Shown here: positions 1 through 7,955 of the stretch, one piece after another | Position numbering within the stretch: position 1 is the first letter of the stretch | Layout: each line of letters opens with the position of its first letter | From: Clostridiales bacterium | GTDB taxonomy: Bacteria > Bacillota > Clostridia > Peptostreptococcales > Anaerovoracaceae | Assembly: GCA_012735285.1 (NCBI GenBank) | Contig: JAAYHT010000175.1 | Location: 1 to 11,217, forward strand | Direction of reading: 5' to 3' | DNA length: 11,217 bases | The notes under the pieces: generated by a model | Seen by the model: the letters and a program-made list of their open reading frames with translations, nothing else | What the model was told of the DNA's origin: nothing | Database searches by the model: none | Made by a program: the position numbers and the translations under genes

Positions 1-1968
1 AGAAACGCAGCCTTAGACAATGATGCCCAGGGCAGCTCTGCCACTATGCTGACAATAGTAATAATTGTTGTGGGTGCTATTATATCAATTCTGCTTGGAG
101 TATTCATCTCCTCATCTATTAGAAAGCCCCTGGACAAGCTTAGATTGGTTGCAGATAAGCTAGCAACAGGAGATATTAATGTCTACCTGGATGAACCCAC
201 TAAGGATGAAATCGGTGATCTTACCAGATCCTTTGGTCTCATGGCAGATAATATTATAAAACAATCTGAAGTGGCCGAAAGAATTGTACAAGGTGACCTT
301 TCAATTGATGTAGAACCCAGTTCAGACAGAGACGTGCTAGGAAAGAGCCTAAGATCGGTGGTTGCTACTTTAAGAGGCCTTGTGGATGAAACAAAGATGC
401 TTACTGTTGCAGCAGCCAATGGGGAACTGAATACCAGAGGAAATGCCGATGCCTTTGAGGGTGGGTTTAAAGAGATTATAGATGGAATTAACAGCACACT
501 GGACGGCATAACAAAGCCTTTAAGCATTTCCCTTGAAGCTATAAATAAGTTGGCCAAAGGCGAGGAAATCGATGCTTTAGAAAACATATACAAGGGCCAA
601 TATTCACTACTCATAGATAGTATCAATATGGTAAGAAACTCAATTCGTACCCTTGCTCTTGAAACTGTAAAGCTTACTGAGGCGGCTGCAGAGGGACAAC
701 TTTCCTATAGGGCAGATACAAGTAAGCTCATAGGTGGATATGGCATGATAGTTGGCGGTATAAATAAGGCCCTAGATTCAGTTATAGCTCCAATTCAAGA
801 GGCCTTAGGAGTGCTTCAGGAAGTGGCCAAGGGTAACCTGAATGTCAGGATGGAAGGAGAATACAAGGGAGACAACGCCGAGCTCAAAGAGGCTATCAAT
901 AGCACTATAGATGGTCTGTTGGGCTACATAAACGAGATATCCAATCTGCTGGCTGAAATTGCTGATGGTAATTTAGATATAAAAGTATCTGATGATTTCG
1001 AAGGCAACTTTATAGAGATCAGAGATTCCCTTGTGAATATCATACAGTCCTTAAACCAAATGATGGGAGAAATCAACGAGGCTGCAAACCAGGTGGCAGT
1101 GGGATCAATGCAGGTTTCAGACGGCAGCCAGGCCCTATCTCAAGGGTCCACCGAGCAGGCCAGCTCTTTAGAAGAGCTTACGGCTTCAATCCATGAGATA
1201 GCTGAACAGACTAAGAAAAATGCCCTTAATGCCAATGAAGCTGATGAATATTCTAGACAAGCCCTTCAAAAGGCCAGTGAAGGCAACAGGCAGATGGAAG
1301 AAATGCTTGAGGCCATGAAGGAGATAAACCAATCATCAGAAAACATTTCAAAGATAATAAAGGTAATAGAAGATATAGCTTTCCAGACAAATATCCTAGC
1401 CTTGAATGCTGCAGTTGAAGCTGCAAGGGCAGGACAGCACGGAAAAGGATTTGCGGTAGTTGCTGAAGAGGTTAGAACATTAGCTGCAAGGAGCGCAGCT
1501 GCTGCTAATGAAACCACAGGACTTATTGAAGGTTCAATAGAAAAAGTTAAGGTTGGAACTAAGATAGCAAACGATACGGCGCAGGCCTTGAATGAAATAT
1601 TAGATGAGATAGAAAAATCGGCTTCCCTTGCAAAAGAGATTGCAAATGCTTCCAATGAGCAGGCTACAGGAATCAGCCAGATAGACAGGGGGATAGAGCA
1701 GGTTGCTCAGGTAGTACACAACAATTCAGCTACGGCTGAAGAGAGTGCTGCAGCAAGTGAGGAGCTTTCAAGTCAGGCTGAGCTTCTAAAGAAGCTGGTT
1801 GCAAAGTTCAAATTAAGTGACAATAAGGAAGTCTTATCAGGGGGTGATGATTCAGAGCTGATTTATGCCTTGGAGGACGGTGAGGATCAACCAGAGGACT
1901 TAGAGGACTCTTTTAATGATGAGCAGCCGGAAATAATATTGAACGACGAAGAGTTTGATAAGTACTGA
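1..1968 (+). CDS. Methyl-accepting chemotaxis protein, 5' end outside the window (MCP1)
   Basis: This is a membrane chemoreceptor that would signal through CheW and CheA. The reading frame is open from base 1, so the ATG at 46 is an internal Met at the start of a membrane helix and the true start lies upstream. Bases 1-45 encode the end of an extracellular domain, possibly a four-helix bundle. Bases 46-120 encode the second membrane helix, and about 121-270 a canonical HAMP with a DEIG motif. Six further HAMP-like modules follow; their conserved glycine codons are at 292, 421, 559, 694, 832 and 967. The signalling domain runs from about 1060 to 1815, with the hairpin tip (AFQTNILALNAAVEAARAG) starting at 1378. 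An acidic linker then leads to a tail ending in EFDKY. Candidate methylation Glu residues lie in the STEQ, LEEL and IHEI motifs. The next MCP starts 15 bases after the stop, so the two are probably co-transcribed. Ligand is unknown. Confidence 0.96.
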   Translation, partial: RNAALDNDAQGSSATMLTIVIIVVGAIISILLGVFISSSIRKPLDKLRLVADKLATGDINVYLDEPTKDEIGDLTRSFGLMADNIIKQSEVAERIVQGDLSIDVEPSSDRDVLGKSLRSVVATLRGLVDETKMLTVAAANGELNTRGNADAFEGGFKEIIDGINSTLDGITKPLSISLEAINKLAKGEEIDALENIYKGQYSLLIDSINMVRNSIRTLALETVKLTEAAAEGQLSYRADTSKLIGGYGMIVGGINKALDSVIAPIQEALGVLQEVAKGNLNVRMEGEYKGDNAELKEAINSTIDGLLGYINEISNLLAEIADGNLDIKVSDDFEGNFIEIRDSLVNIIQSLNQMMGEINEAANQVAVGSMQVSDGSQALSQGSTEQASSLEELTASIHEIAEQTKKNALNANEADEYSRQALQKASEGNRQMEEMLEAMKEINQSSENISKIIKVIEDIAFQTNILALNAAVEAARAGQHGKGFAVVAEEVRTLAARSAAAANETTGLIEGSIEKVKVGTKIANDTAQALNEILDEIEKSASLAKEIANASNEQATGISQIDRGIEQVAQVVHNNSATAEESAAASEELSSQAELLKKLVAKFKLSDNKEVLSGGDDSELIYALEDGEDQPEDLEDSFNDEQPEIILNDEEFDKY

Positions 1969-1983
1969 TATGTAGCTTTAGAA

Positions 1984-4440
1984 ATGGAGGTAAAATTATT
2001 TAAACTTAGGCAGAAATTAATAGCTATCATCGTATGTATTGTATTAGTACTTTCTGTAGTTATAGTTATAAGCTCAGCATCTCAAATGAAAGCTGCCTTA
2101 GATGAAAACACAGAAGACATATTTATGCAGAAACTGTCCGGAGATATAAGTTCTGCACATAAATACCTAATAGAATATTATGGGGAACTGCGTATTGAGA
2201 ATAACAGGCTGGTGGATATCAATGGAACACCTATAGAAAACGATTTTTCAATGGTGGATGAGATTTCAGAAAACCTGAATGTGGTAGCCACAGCTTTCCA
2301 GGTGGATGGGGATGACTATAGAAGAATAGTGACCAGTGTAAAAACTGAGGATAATAAAAGGGCTGTAGGTACATATTTAGGCAAGGATAGCCAGGCCTAT
2401 AAGCCCGTATCAGAAGGCAATCTCTATGTGGGCTATGCCGATATATTAGGAAGAAGCTATCTTACCGCCTATGATCCCCTTTATGATAAAAACAACAACC
2501 AAATAGGGATCCTATTTATCGGTATACTTCAAGATGAAATAAATGAACAGATTTCTGTTGAACTGAAGAAGTCGATTTTCTCCAGCATTATCATTGCAGT
2601 TATAGTACTTATACTTTCAATAATAGCAGCAGCTATATTTTCCAACAAAATCGCCCGACCCGTCAACAGTGTTAAGGACATGTTAATTAATATAAGCAAG
2701 GGCCATCTGAGTGAAAGAATAAAAGTTACTACTAAAGATGAAATCGGCGAAATGGCCGATACAATGAATAAATTCATGGATCACCTTCAGCATAATGTAA
2801 TCCAGCATCTAAATGAGATTGCTGAAGGGGATCTAAGCAGGGAAGTTGTTGTTACAGATGAGAAGGACGAAATCACCCCTGCCCTTAAAAAGACCAGGGA
2901 AAGCTTGCAGCAGTTGACCCAGGAAACACAGGCCCTAATAGGATATGCAACTGAAGGCAGGCTTGATGTAAGGGGGGATTCCTCAAAATTTAATGGTGTA
3001 TATAAAGATATAATCGATAGGTTTAACGATACATTAGATGCCATAGCAAAGCCCCTTTATGCATCCGTTGACTTCTTGGGCAAGATGTCCAGAGGGGAAG
3101 TGCTTGATGATATGGAGAATAGCTACAAGGGCATCTACAGTGACCTTGTAAATAGCATTCTATCGATAAAAGCAACGAATGATAGAATGATTGTAGAGAT
3201 GAAATTGCTAGCAGAAAAGGCAGCCCAGGGTGATTTAAGGCATAGGGCTGACTCCGATTCGCTGCTAGGGGTATACAAACTTATTTCGGACGGTGTAAAC
3301 AGAACCTTAGATTCGGTTATAGCTCCACTTGAAGAGGCATCGCAGGTGCTTCAGGAGCTTGCCAAAGGCAACCTGAATGTCAGGATGGAAGGTGATTATA
3401 AGGGGGATAATGCCAAGCTTAAAGAGGCGGTTAATAATACTATAGATAGCCTCGTGGGCTATATAGATGAAATATCTAATGTGCTTGCCGAGGTGGCAGA
3501 AGGAAATCTCGATGTGGAAATCTCCGATGATTTTGAAGGAAACTTCATAGAAATTAGAGATTCCCTCGCAAACATTATATTGTCATTAAACGATATGATG
3601 GGAGAAATCAACGAGGCTGCCAACCAGGTGGCTGCAGGCTCAGTGCAGGTATCAGATGCCAGCCAGGCCCTATCCCAAGGATCAACCGAGCAGGCAAGCT
3701 CTTTGCAAGAGCTTACAGCCTCAATCCATGAGATAGCGGAGCAGACTAAGAAAAATGCCCTAAATGCCAATGAAGCTGATGAGTATTCCAGACAAGCCCT
3801 TCAAAAGGCTAGCGAAGGCAACAGGCAGATGGAAGAAATGCTTCAGGCAATGGAGGAGATAAACCAATCCTCCCAAAGCATTTCAAAGATAATAAAGGTA
3901 ATAGACGATATAGCCTTCCAGACAAATATCCTAGCCTTGAATGCTGCAGTGGAAGCTGCAAGGGCGGGACAGCATGGGAAAGGCTTTGCGGTAGTTGCTG
4001 AAGAAGTCAGAACCCTGGCTGCAAGGAGTGCAGCTGCTGCTAATGAGACTACGGGACTAATTGAAGGCTCGATTGAAAAGGTCAAGGTGGGAACAAGGAT
4101 AGCAAACGATACAGCAGAGGCCCTGAATGAAATATTAGAAGAATTAGAGAAGTCGGCCTCCCTGGCTAAAGAGATCGCGAATGCTTCAAATGAGCAGGCA
4201 ACAGGAATTAGCCAGATAGACAGAGGCATAGAACAAGTGTCACATGTGGTACATAACAATTCAGCTACTGCTGAAGAGAGTGCAGCTGCCAGCGAAGAAC
4301 TTTCAAGCCAAGCTGAACTTCTAAAGAATCTGGTTGCAAGGTTCAAGCTAAGTACAAATAGGGGCTTGTACCTAGAAGGAGAGAACAAAGAACCGCCACC
4401 GCTAATAGAGTTAGATAATGAGGAATTTGATAAATATTGA
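1984..4440 (+). CDS. Methyl-accepting chemotaxis protein with Cache sensor domain (MCP2)
   Basis: An 818-residue transmembrane chemoreceptor. The first membrane helix is about residues 12-31. The extracellular domain spans about 32-195; residues 97-182 resemble the Cache3/Cache2 fusion family (VATAFQ, GDDYRRI, KRAVGTYLG, GNLYVGYADILG, YDPLYD, IGILFIGI). The second membrane helix is about 198-219. A HAMP (223-275) is followed by six HAMP-like modules to about 537, then the signalling domain from about 538 with its tip at 644-675. A short linker ends in EEFDKY. Module 2 differs from the equivalent module of the other three receptors, while modules 3-5 resemble those of the fourth MCP. The start is uncertain in one respect: a GGAGG overlaps the ATG instead of preceding it, and nothing strong lies upstream, so translation may depend on coupling to the gene ending at 1968. 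Cache domains usually bind small molecules; the ligand here cannot be told. Confidence 0.95.
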   Translation: MEVKLFKLRQKLIAIIVCIVLVLSVVIVISSASQMKAALDENTEDIFMQKLSGDISSAHKYLIEYYGELRIENNRLVDINGTPIENDFSMVDEISENLNVVATAFQVDGDDYRRIVTSVKTEDNKRAVGTYLGKDSQAYKPVSEGNLYVGYADILGRSYLTAYDPLYDKNNNQIGILFIGILQDEINEQISVELKKSIFSSIIIAVIVLILSIIAAAIFSNKIARPVNSVKDMLINISKGHLSERIKVTTKDEIGEMADTMNKFMDHLQHNVIQHLNEIAEGDLSREVVVTDEKDEITPALKKTRESLQQLTQETQALIGYATEGRLDVRGDSSKFNGVYKDIIDRFNDTLDAIAKPLYASVDFLGKMSRGEVLDDMENSYKGIYSDLVNSILSIKATNDRMIVEMKLLAEKAAQGDLRHRADSDSLLGVYKLISDGVNRTLDSVIAPLEEASQVLQELAKGNLNVRMEGDYKGDNAKLKEAVNNTIDSLVGYIDEISNVLAEVAEGNLDVEISDDFEGNFIEIRDSLANIILSLNDMMGEINEAANQVAAGSVQVSDASQALSQGSTEQASSLQELTASIHEIAEQTKKNALNANEADEYSRQALQKASEGNRQMEEMLQAMEEINQSSQSISKIIKVIDDIAFQTNILALNAAVEAARAGQHGKGFAVVAEEVRTLAARSAAAANETTGLIEGSIEKVKVGTRIANDTAEALNEILEELEKSASLAKEIANASNEQATGISQIDRGIEQVSHVVHNNSATAEESAAASEELSSQAELLKNLVARFKLSTNRGLYLEGENKEPPPLIELDNEEFDKY
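1986..1990 (+). promoter_or_regulatory. Misplaced Shine-Dalgarno-like GGAGG overlapping the MCP2 start codon
   Basis: A perfect GGAGG begins at the G of the ATG at 1984 and so cannot serve that start. The in-frame codons at a usable distance downstream (1996 TTA, 1999 TTT) are not normal start codons. Either the ATG at 1984 is used by coupling to the upstream stop at 1966-1968, or a non-standard start is used, or a base has changed. The sequence is seen directly; the interpretation is inference. Confidence 0.35.
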
Positions 4441-4446
4441 ATTACT

Positions 4447-4489
4447 AACAGCCTGTCACATAAAACTTAAGTGGCAGGCTGTTTATTAT
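4447..4489 (+). terminator. Intergenic hairpin after MCP2, probable terminator
   Basis: A 13-bp stem pairs 4447-4459 with 4471-4483 and includes one G-T pair; the loop is 11 bases. It is followed by a modest T-rich stretch (TTTATTAT). The arms contain CAGCCTGTCAC and GTGGCAGGCTG. The lack of a long T run makes termination likely but perhaps incomplete. It separates the MCP1-MCP2 pair from the third MCP. Its arms resemble the hairpin at 10042-10075. Confidence 0.65.
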
Positions 4490-4558
4490 CCATAGCTTAG
4501 GGTATAAAGTCTGTAATTTTATCATATAAAAAAATTTAATAGGGATAGGAGTTTAAAT

Positions 4559-7300
4559 ATGAAATTGAATGTAACTACGAAACTCGCACTATTCATCGCA
4601 ATTTTAATTATCATATCTTCACTTGTTATAGGTCTTTTATCGATCAGCATCAGCACAGATGCTTTGTTAGACGAGACTGAGGAAATGATGCTAGAGTATG
4701 CCATTGAAGGGGCAAGACTGGTTGAAATGGAGGTAGCTAATAGCCTGGCTGTTTTAAGGGAGGTTGCCAGCGATCAAGCTGTAGCCTCAATGGATTGGGA
4801 AATCCAAAAAGCAGAGCTGAGCAAGAGGATAGACAGATTGGGCTATTTAGACATGGGTGTAGTTACACCTGATGGTGTAGCACGATATGTAAATTCAGAC
4901 GAACAGGCTCAGCTAGGAGACAGGGATTACGTTAAAAAAGCTTTTAATGGCGAAACAAATGTCTCAGATATTCTTATCAGCAGAGTTACCAATGAGCCGG
5001 TTCTGATGGAAGCAGCCCCGATAGTGTCCAATAACCGGGTAGTGGGAGTACTGATTGGAAGAAGGGACGGAAATGCAATCAGTAATATAACCAACCTGTT
5101 AGGAGTTGGGCAAAGGGGTTATGCCTTTATCGTAGGTGGAGACAGCACCCTCTATGCCCATGTGGACAAGCAATTAGTGCTTGATCAGAGAAATGTATTT
5201 GAAGAGATTGAAACTGGCGGAGATTTAAAGAATTACGGAATAGCTTTAAAGGAACTTGGACTGGGCAAATTAGGAATTGTAAGGTATGAATTCTTGGGTG
5301 AGAACCGTCTCACTGCCATAGCACCAATTGAAGGCACTGACTGGACCATAGGTATTGGGAATTATGAAAGCGATATTTTACAAAAAGTAAGTTCATTAAG
5401 AAATATGATACTTTTAGTGGCATTAGTTGTTCTAGTAGCAGGAATTGTTGCCGCCATCATACTTGCTAGAGTTATAACCAGGCCGATAAAGGGCTTAAGA
5501 CAAGCAGCCGACAAGCTCGCTTTGGGTGATACTGAGGTTGAACTGGTAAAGGCCTCGAATGATGAAATCGGTGACTTAGTCAAATCTTTTGAGCTTATGG
5601 TTGAGAATATTACTAAACAGACTGAAATTGCTGAGAAGATAGGACAAGGTGATCTTACAGTTGAGGTAAAACCAAGGTCAGATAAGGACCTGCTTGGCCA
5701 CAGCCTTAAAAAGCTTGTTGTCACATTAAGAGGCCTGGTAGATGAAACGAAGACGCTTACTGTTGCAGCCGCCAATGGCCAATTGAATACAAGAGGAAAT
5801 GCAGATGCTTTTGAAGGCGGATACAAAGACATCATTGACGGAATAAACAGTACTCTGGACGGTATAATGGAACCTTTAAGTATTGCCCTTGATGCTATAG
5901 ATAAATTAGCTGGAGGGGAAAAACTTGAAGCTATAGAAAATGGATTCAAAGGTGAATACTCAGTACTTATAGACAACCTCAATAAGGTTAGAGGATCAAT
6001 TCGAGCACTAGCTGACGAATCCCTGAAGCTTACTAGGGCTGCAGCAGAAGGAGAGCTTTCATATAGGGCAGATACAAGTCAGCTCAGAGGTATATACCAA
6101 AGGATAGTTGATGGTATTAATGAAGCTCTAGATTCAGTTATAGCTCCAATCCAAGAAGCTTCAGAAGTGCTTCAAGAGATGGCAAGGGGTAACCTCAATG
6201 TCTTAATGGAAGGGGACTATAAGGGTGATAATGCTGAGCTGAAAGAATCTCTAAATTCAACTATAGAAAGTCTATTAAGATACATAAACGATATATCAAA
6301 CGTGCTTGCTGAGCTGGCCATAGGAAACTTCGATATAACTGTCTCGGGGGATTACCAAGGTAACTTTGTTGAAATAAGGGATTCCCTGAATAGTATCATA
6401 AATGCTTTAAACACCATGATGGGCGAAATCAACGAGGCTGCAAATCAGGTAGCCGCAGGTTCAATGCAGGTTTCCGATGCAAGTCAGGCCCTGTCACAGG
6501 GCTCAACCGAGCAGGCAAGCTCTTTAGAAGAGCTTACAGCTTCAATAAATGAGATAGCCGAGCAGACCAAGCAGAATGCTCTAAATGCTAATGAAGCTGA
6601 TGAATATGCTAGACTGGCCTTGAAGAAGGCTAGCGAAGGAAACAAGCAGATGGAAGAAATGCTTCAGGCCATGGATGAGATAAACGAGTCTTCACAAAAT
6701 ATTTCAAAGATCATAAAGGTAATAGACGATATAGCCTTCCAGACAAACATATTAGCCTTAAATGCTGCAGTTGAAGCTGCAAGGGCTGGCCAGCATGGCA
6801 AGGGCTTTGCAGTAGTAGCTGAAGAGGTTAGAACCTTAGCGGCAAGGAGCGCAGCTGCTGCAAACGAGACAATAGGGCTAATTGAAGGCTCTATTGAAAA
6901 GGTCAAGGTTGGAACCAATATAGCAAACGATACAGCTCAAGCCTTGAATGAAATCTTAGAAGAAGTGGAGAAGTCAGCTTCCCTTGCTAAAGAGATTGCA
7001 AATGCCTCTAATGAGCAGGCTTCTGGCATAAGCCAGATAAATAAGGGAATAGAGCAGGTATCCCAGGTAGTACAGAACAATTCAGCAACTGCTGAAGAGA
7101 GTGCAGCTGCAAGCGAAGAACTCTCAAGCCAAGCTGAATTGTTAAAGGAGATGGTAGATAAGGTCAAGCTAAAGAAGAATGTAAGCGATATGATGTTGAA
7201 TAATATACAAAGTATCGAAAGTAAAGAGTCTAATGGCAGAGAAATTGAGGATATAAAGCCTAGGATAATATTGAACGATGATGAGTTTGATAAGTATTAA
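4559..7300 (+). CDS. Methyl-accepting chemotaxis protein with double-Cache sensor domain (MCP3)
   Basis: A 913-residue transmembrane chemoreceptor, the longest here. AGGAG at 4547-4551 sits seven bases before the ATG. The first membrane helix is residues 9-29. The extracellular region, about 33-280, resembles dCache_1: DMGVVTPDG, LGDRDYVKKAFNGE, a PVLMEAAPI strand, a membrane-distal to membrane-proximal linker, then GYAFIV and TAIAPIEGTDWTIGIG. I do not see the Tyr/Arg/Trp pattern of the amino-acid-binding dCache subgroup, so no ligand is proposed. The second membrane helix is 283-303 and the HAMP about 305-357. Six HAMP-like modules follow, then the signalling domain from about 620 with its tip at 726-757. 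The linker carries Lys- and Ser-rich patches before the tail ending in DEFDKY. It is flanked by hairpins on both sides and so may be transcribed alone. I found no convincing promoter in the 118-base upstream gap. Confidence 0.96.
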   Translation: MKLNVTTKLALFIAILIIISSLVIGLLSISISTDALLDETEEMMLEYAIEGARLVEMEVANSLAVLREVASDQAVASMDWEIQKAELSKRIDRLGYLDMGVVTPDGVARYVNSDEQAQLGDRDYVKKAFNGETNVSDILISRVTNEPVLMEAAPIVSNNRVVGVLIGRRDGNAISNITNLLGVGQRGYAFIVGGDSTLYAHVDKQLVLDQRNVFEEIETGGDLKNYGIALKELGLGKLGIVRYEFLGENRLTAIAPIEGTDWTIGIGNYESDILQKVSSLRNMILLVALVVLVAGIVAAIILARVITRPIKGLRQAADKLALGDTEVELVKASNDEIGDLVKSFELMVENITKQTEIAEKIGQGDLTVEVKPRSDKDLLGHSLKKLVVTLRGLVDETKTLTVAAANGQLNTRGNADAFEGGYKDIIDGINSTLDGIMEPLSIALDAIDKLAGGEKLEAIENGFKGEYSVLIDNLNKVRGSIRALADESLKLTRAAAEGELSYRADTSQLRGIYQRIVDGINEALDSVIAPIQEASEVLQEMARGNLNVLMEGDYKGDNAELKESLNSTIESLLRYINDISNVLAELAIGNFDITVSGDYQGNFVEIRDSLNSIINALNTMMGEINEAANQVAAGSMQVSDASQALSQGSTEQASSLEELTASINEIAEQTKQNALNANEADEYARLALKKASEGNKQMEEMLQAMDEINESSQNISKIIKVIDDIAFQTNILALNAAVEAARAGQHGKGFAVVAEEVRTLAARSAAAANETIGLIEGSIEKVKVGTNIANDTAQALNEILEEVEKSASLAKEIANASNEQASGISQINKGIEQVSQVVQNNSATAEESAAASEELSSQAELLKEMVDKVKLKKNVSDMMLNNIQSIESKESNGREIEDIKPRIILNDDEFDKY

Positions 7301-7315
7301 TAGGCAGTGTATAAT
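7287..7315 (+). promoter_or_regulatory. Candidate SigA-type promoter spanning the end of MCP3
   Basis: TTGATA at 7287-7292 and TATAAT at 7310-7315 are separated by 17 bases, close to the vegetative consensus. The -35-like box is made by codons of the conserved tail (Phe-Asp-Lys), so it may be a by-product of protein conservation. The predicted start near 7322 lies directly before the hairpin at 7329-7352, so any transcript would be very short unless it reads through to cheW. Confidence 0.4.
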
Positions 7316-7328
7316 AGTATCACTTTAC

Positions 7329-7369
7329 AGTGGCAGATTAATTTCTGCCACTTGTCTTGTTAAGTTTTT
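7329..7369 (+). terminator. Hairpin terminator after MCP3
   Basis: A 9-bp perfect stem (AGTGGCAGA paired with TCTGCCACT, 7329-7337 with 7344-7352) has a six-base loop. A T-rich stretch follows (TTGTCTTGTT), then five Ts at 7365-7369. The T run is displaced from the stem, so efficiency may be moderate. It overlaps the -35 region of the SigD-like promoter of cheW, which suggests that it insulates the MCP3 unit from the cheW unit. Confidence 0.65.
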
Positions 7370-7386
7370 ACCTTTAATGCCGATAT
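7361..7386 (+). promoter_or_regulatory. SigD (sigma-28 type) motility promoter of the cheW unit
   Basis: An exact GCCGATAT lies at 7379-7386, the -10 consensus of flagellar/chemotaxis sigma factor SigD. TAAG at 7361-7364 is a 3-of-4 match to the TAAA -35 box with a 14-base spacer; TTAA one base upstream gives a 15-base spacer. It lies 37 bases before the cheW start, in the correct orientation and outside coding sequence. Predicted transcription begins near 7393 and would cover cheW, the fourth MCP and probably cheB. Confidence 0.7.
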
Positions 7387-7410
7387 ATAATAGTGAAGCA
7401 GTTTTCAGGA

Positions 7411-7415
7411 AGGAG
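7411..7415 (+). promoter_or_regulatory. Ribosome binding site that fixes the cheW start
   Basis: AGGAG at 7411-7415 (within AGGAAGGAG) sits eight bases before the GTG at 7424. An in-frame GTG at 7415 overlaps this site and would have no upstream ribosome binding site, so 7424 is preferred. Confidence 0.75.
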
Positions 7416-7423
7416 TGAAGTTA

Positions 7424-7921
7424 GTGGCTGAAATATTTTTGGATAATAATACGGTTGAGGATACGCAGCACGGGAGATTCCTTACATTTACCTTGGATGA
7501 TGTGGTATATGGAATCGAAATAAAGAATGTTACTGAGATTATCGGTATGCAGGCGATTACAAAGGTTCCAGAAGTGCCTGATTATGTTAAAGGAATCATA
7601 AACCTTAGAGGCAAGATAATACCGGTGATCGATGTGAGAATGAAATTCGGAAAAGAGCCTATTGAGTATACGGACAGGACCTGCATTATCGTGATAGATA
7701 TAAGCGATGTAACCGTAGGACTTATCGTAGACAAGGTGGACGAGGTTCTTACAATAGATGATGAAAATATTGCTCCTCCACCGGCAAGCAAGACCGGGTT
7801 AGAGAACAGATATATTAAGGGCATTGGCAAGTCAGGTGATGAAGTGCAGCTTTTACTTGACTGCGAAAAACTATTGAAGGCGGAAGAAATTGAAGAGATA
7901 GAAAATATAAATGCTAATTAA
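7424..7921 (+). CDS. cheW: Chemotaxis coupling protein CheW
   Basis: A 165-residue soluble adaptor that links MCP signalling tips to the histidine kinase CheA in receptor arrays at the cell pole. The whole protein is a single CheW/SH3-like domain of normal length. It begins with a short acidic lead, then GRFLTFTLDDVVYGIEI (about 17-33), VTEII, and VPEVPDYVKGIINLRG, containing the conserved receptor-contact Arg 62. IIPVIDVR, the VGLIVDKVDEVL segment and the YIKGIGK segment complete the fold. The GTG start at 7424 is chosen on ribosome binding site spacing; a GTG at 7415 would add three residues. It is the first gene after a SigD-like promoter, and the next MCP starts 34 bases after its stop, so the two form an operon. 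No partner CheA is in the window. The C-terminal stretch is rich in Glu. Confidence 0.96.
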   Translation: MAEIFLDNNTVEDTQHGRFLTFTLDDVVYGIEIKNVTEIIGMQAITKVPEVPDYVKGIINLRGKIIPVIDVRMKFGKEPIEYTDRTCIIVIDISDVTVGLIVDKVDEVLTIDDENIAPPPASKTGLENRYIKGIGKSGDEVQLLLDCEKLLKAEEIEEIENINAN

Positions 7922-7955
7922 TCGGTAGTTTATAAGGTATTAAAGGAGACGGGAA

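Noticed and set aside
183..626. Long open frames on the opposite strand inside all four MCP genes (for example 183-626, 1266-1655, 3843-4388, 5362-5982, 9422-9739)
   Set aside because: They recur at matching places because the sense genes are paralogous. Their products are Ser/Ala/Ile-rich with no recognisable domain, and the sense frames are certain.
46..1968. Treating the ATG at 46 as the start of the first receptor
   Set aside because: The same frame is open back to base 1, the encoded residues fit the end of an extracellular domain, and 46 falls at the beginning of a membrane helix with no ribosome binding site. The gene is cut by the window edge.
2437..2444. A second GCCGATAT, inside MCP2
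   Set aside because: It encodes Ala-Asp-Ile in the Cache domain and has no TAAA-like box at 14-16 bases upstream.
4505..4530. Possible promoter before MCP3 (TAAA at 4505-4508, TATAAA at 4525-4530)
   Set aside because: Neither a SigD arrangement nor a SigA -35 at proper spacing is present; the region is simply AT-rich. A promoter probably exists, but I cannot point to it.
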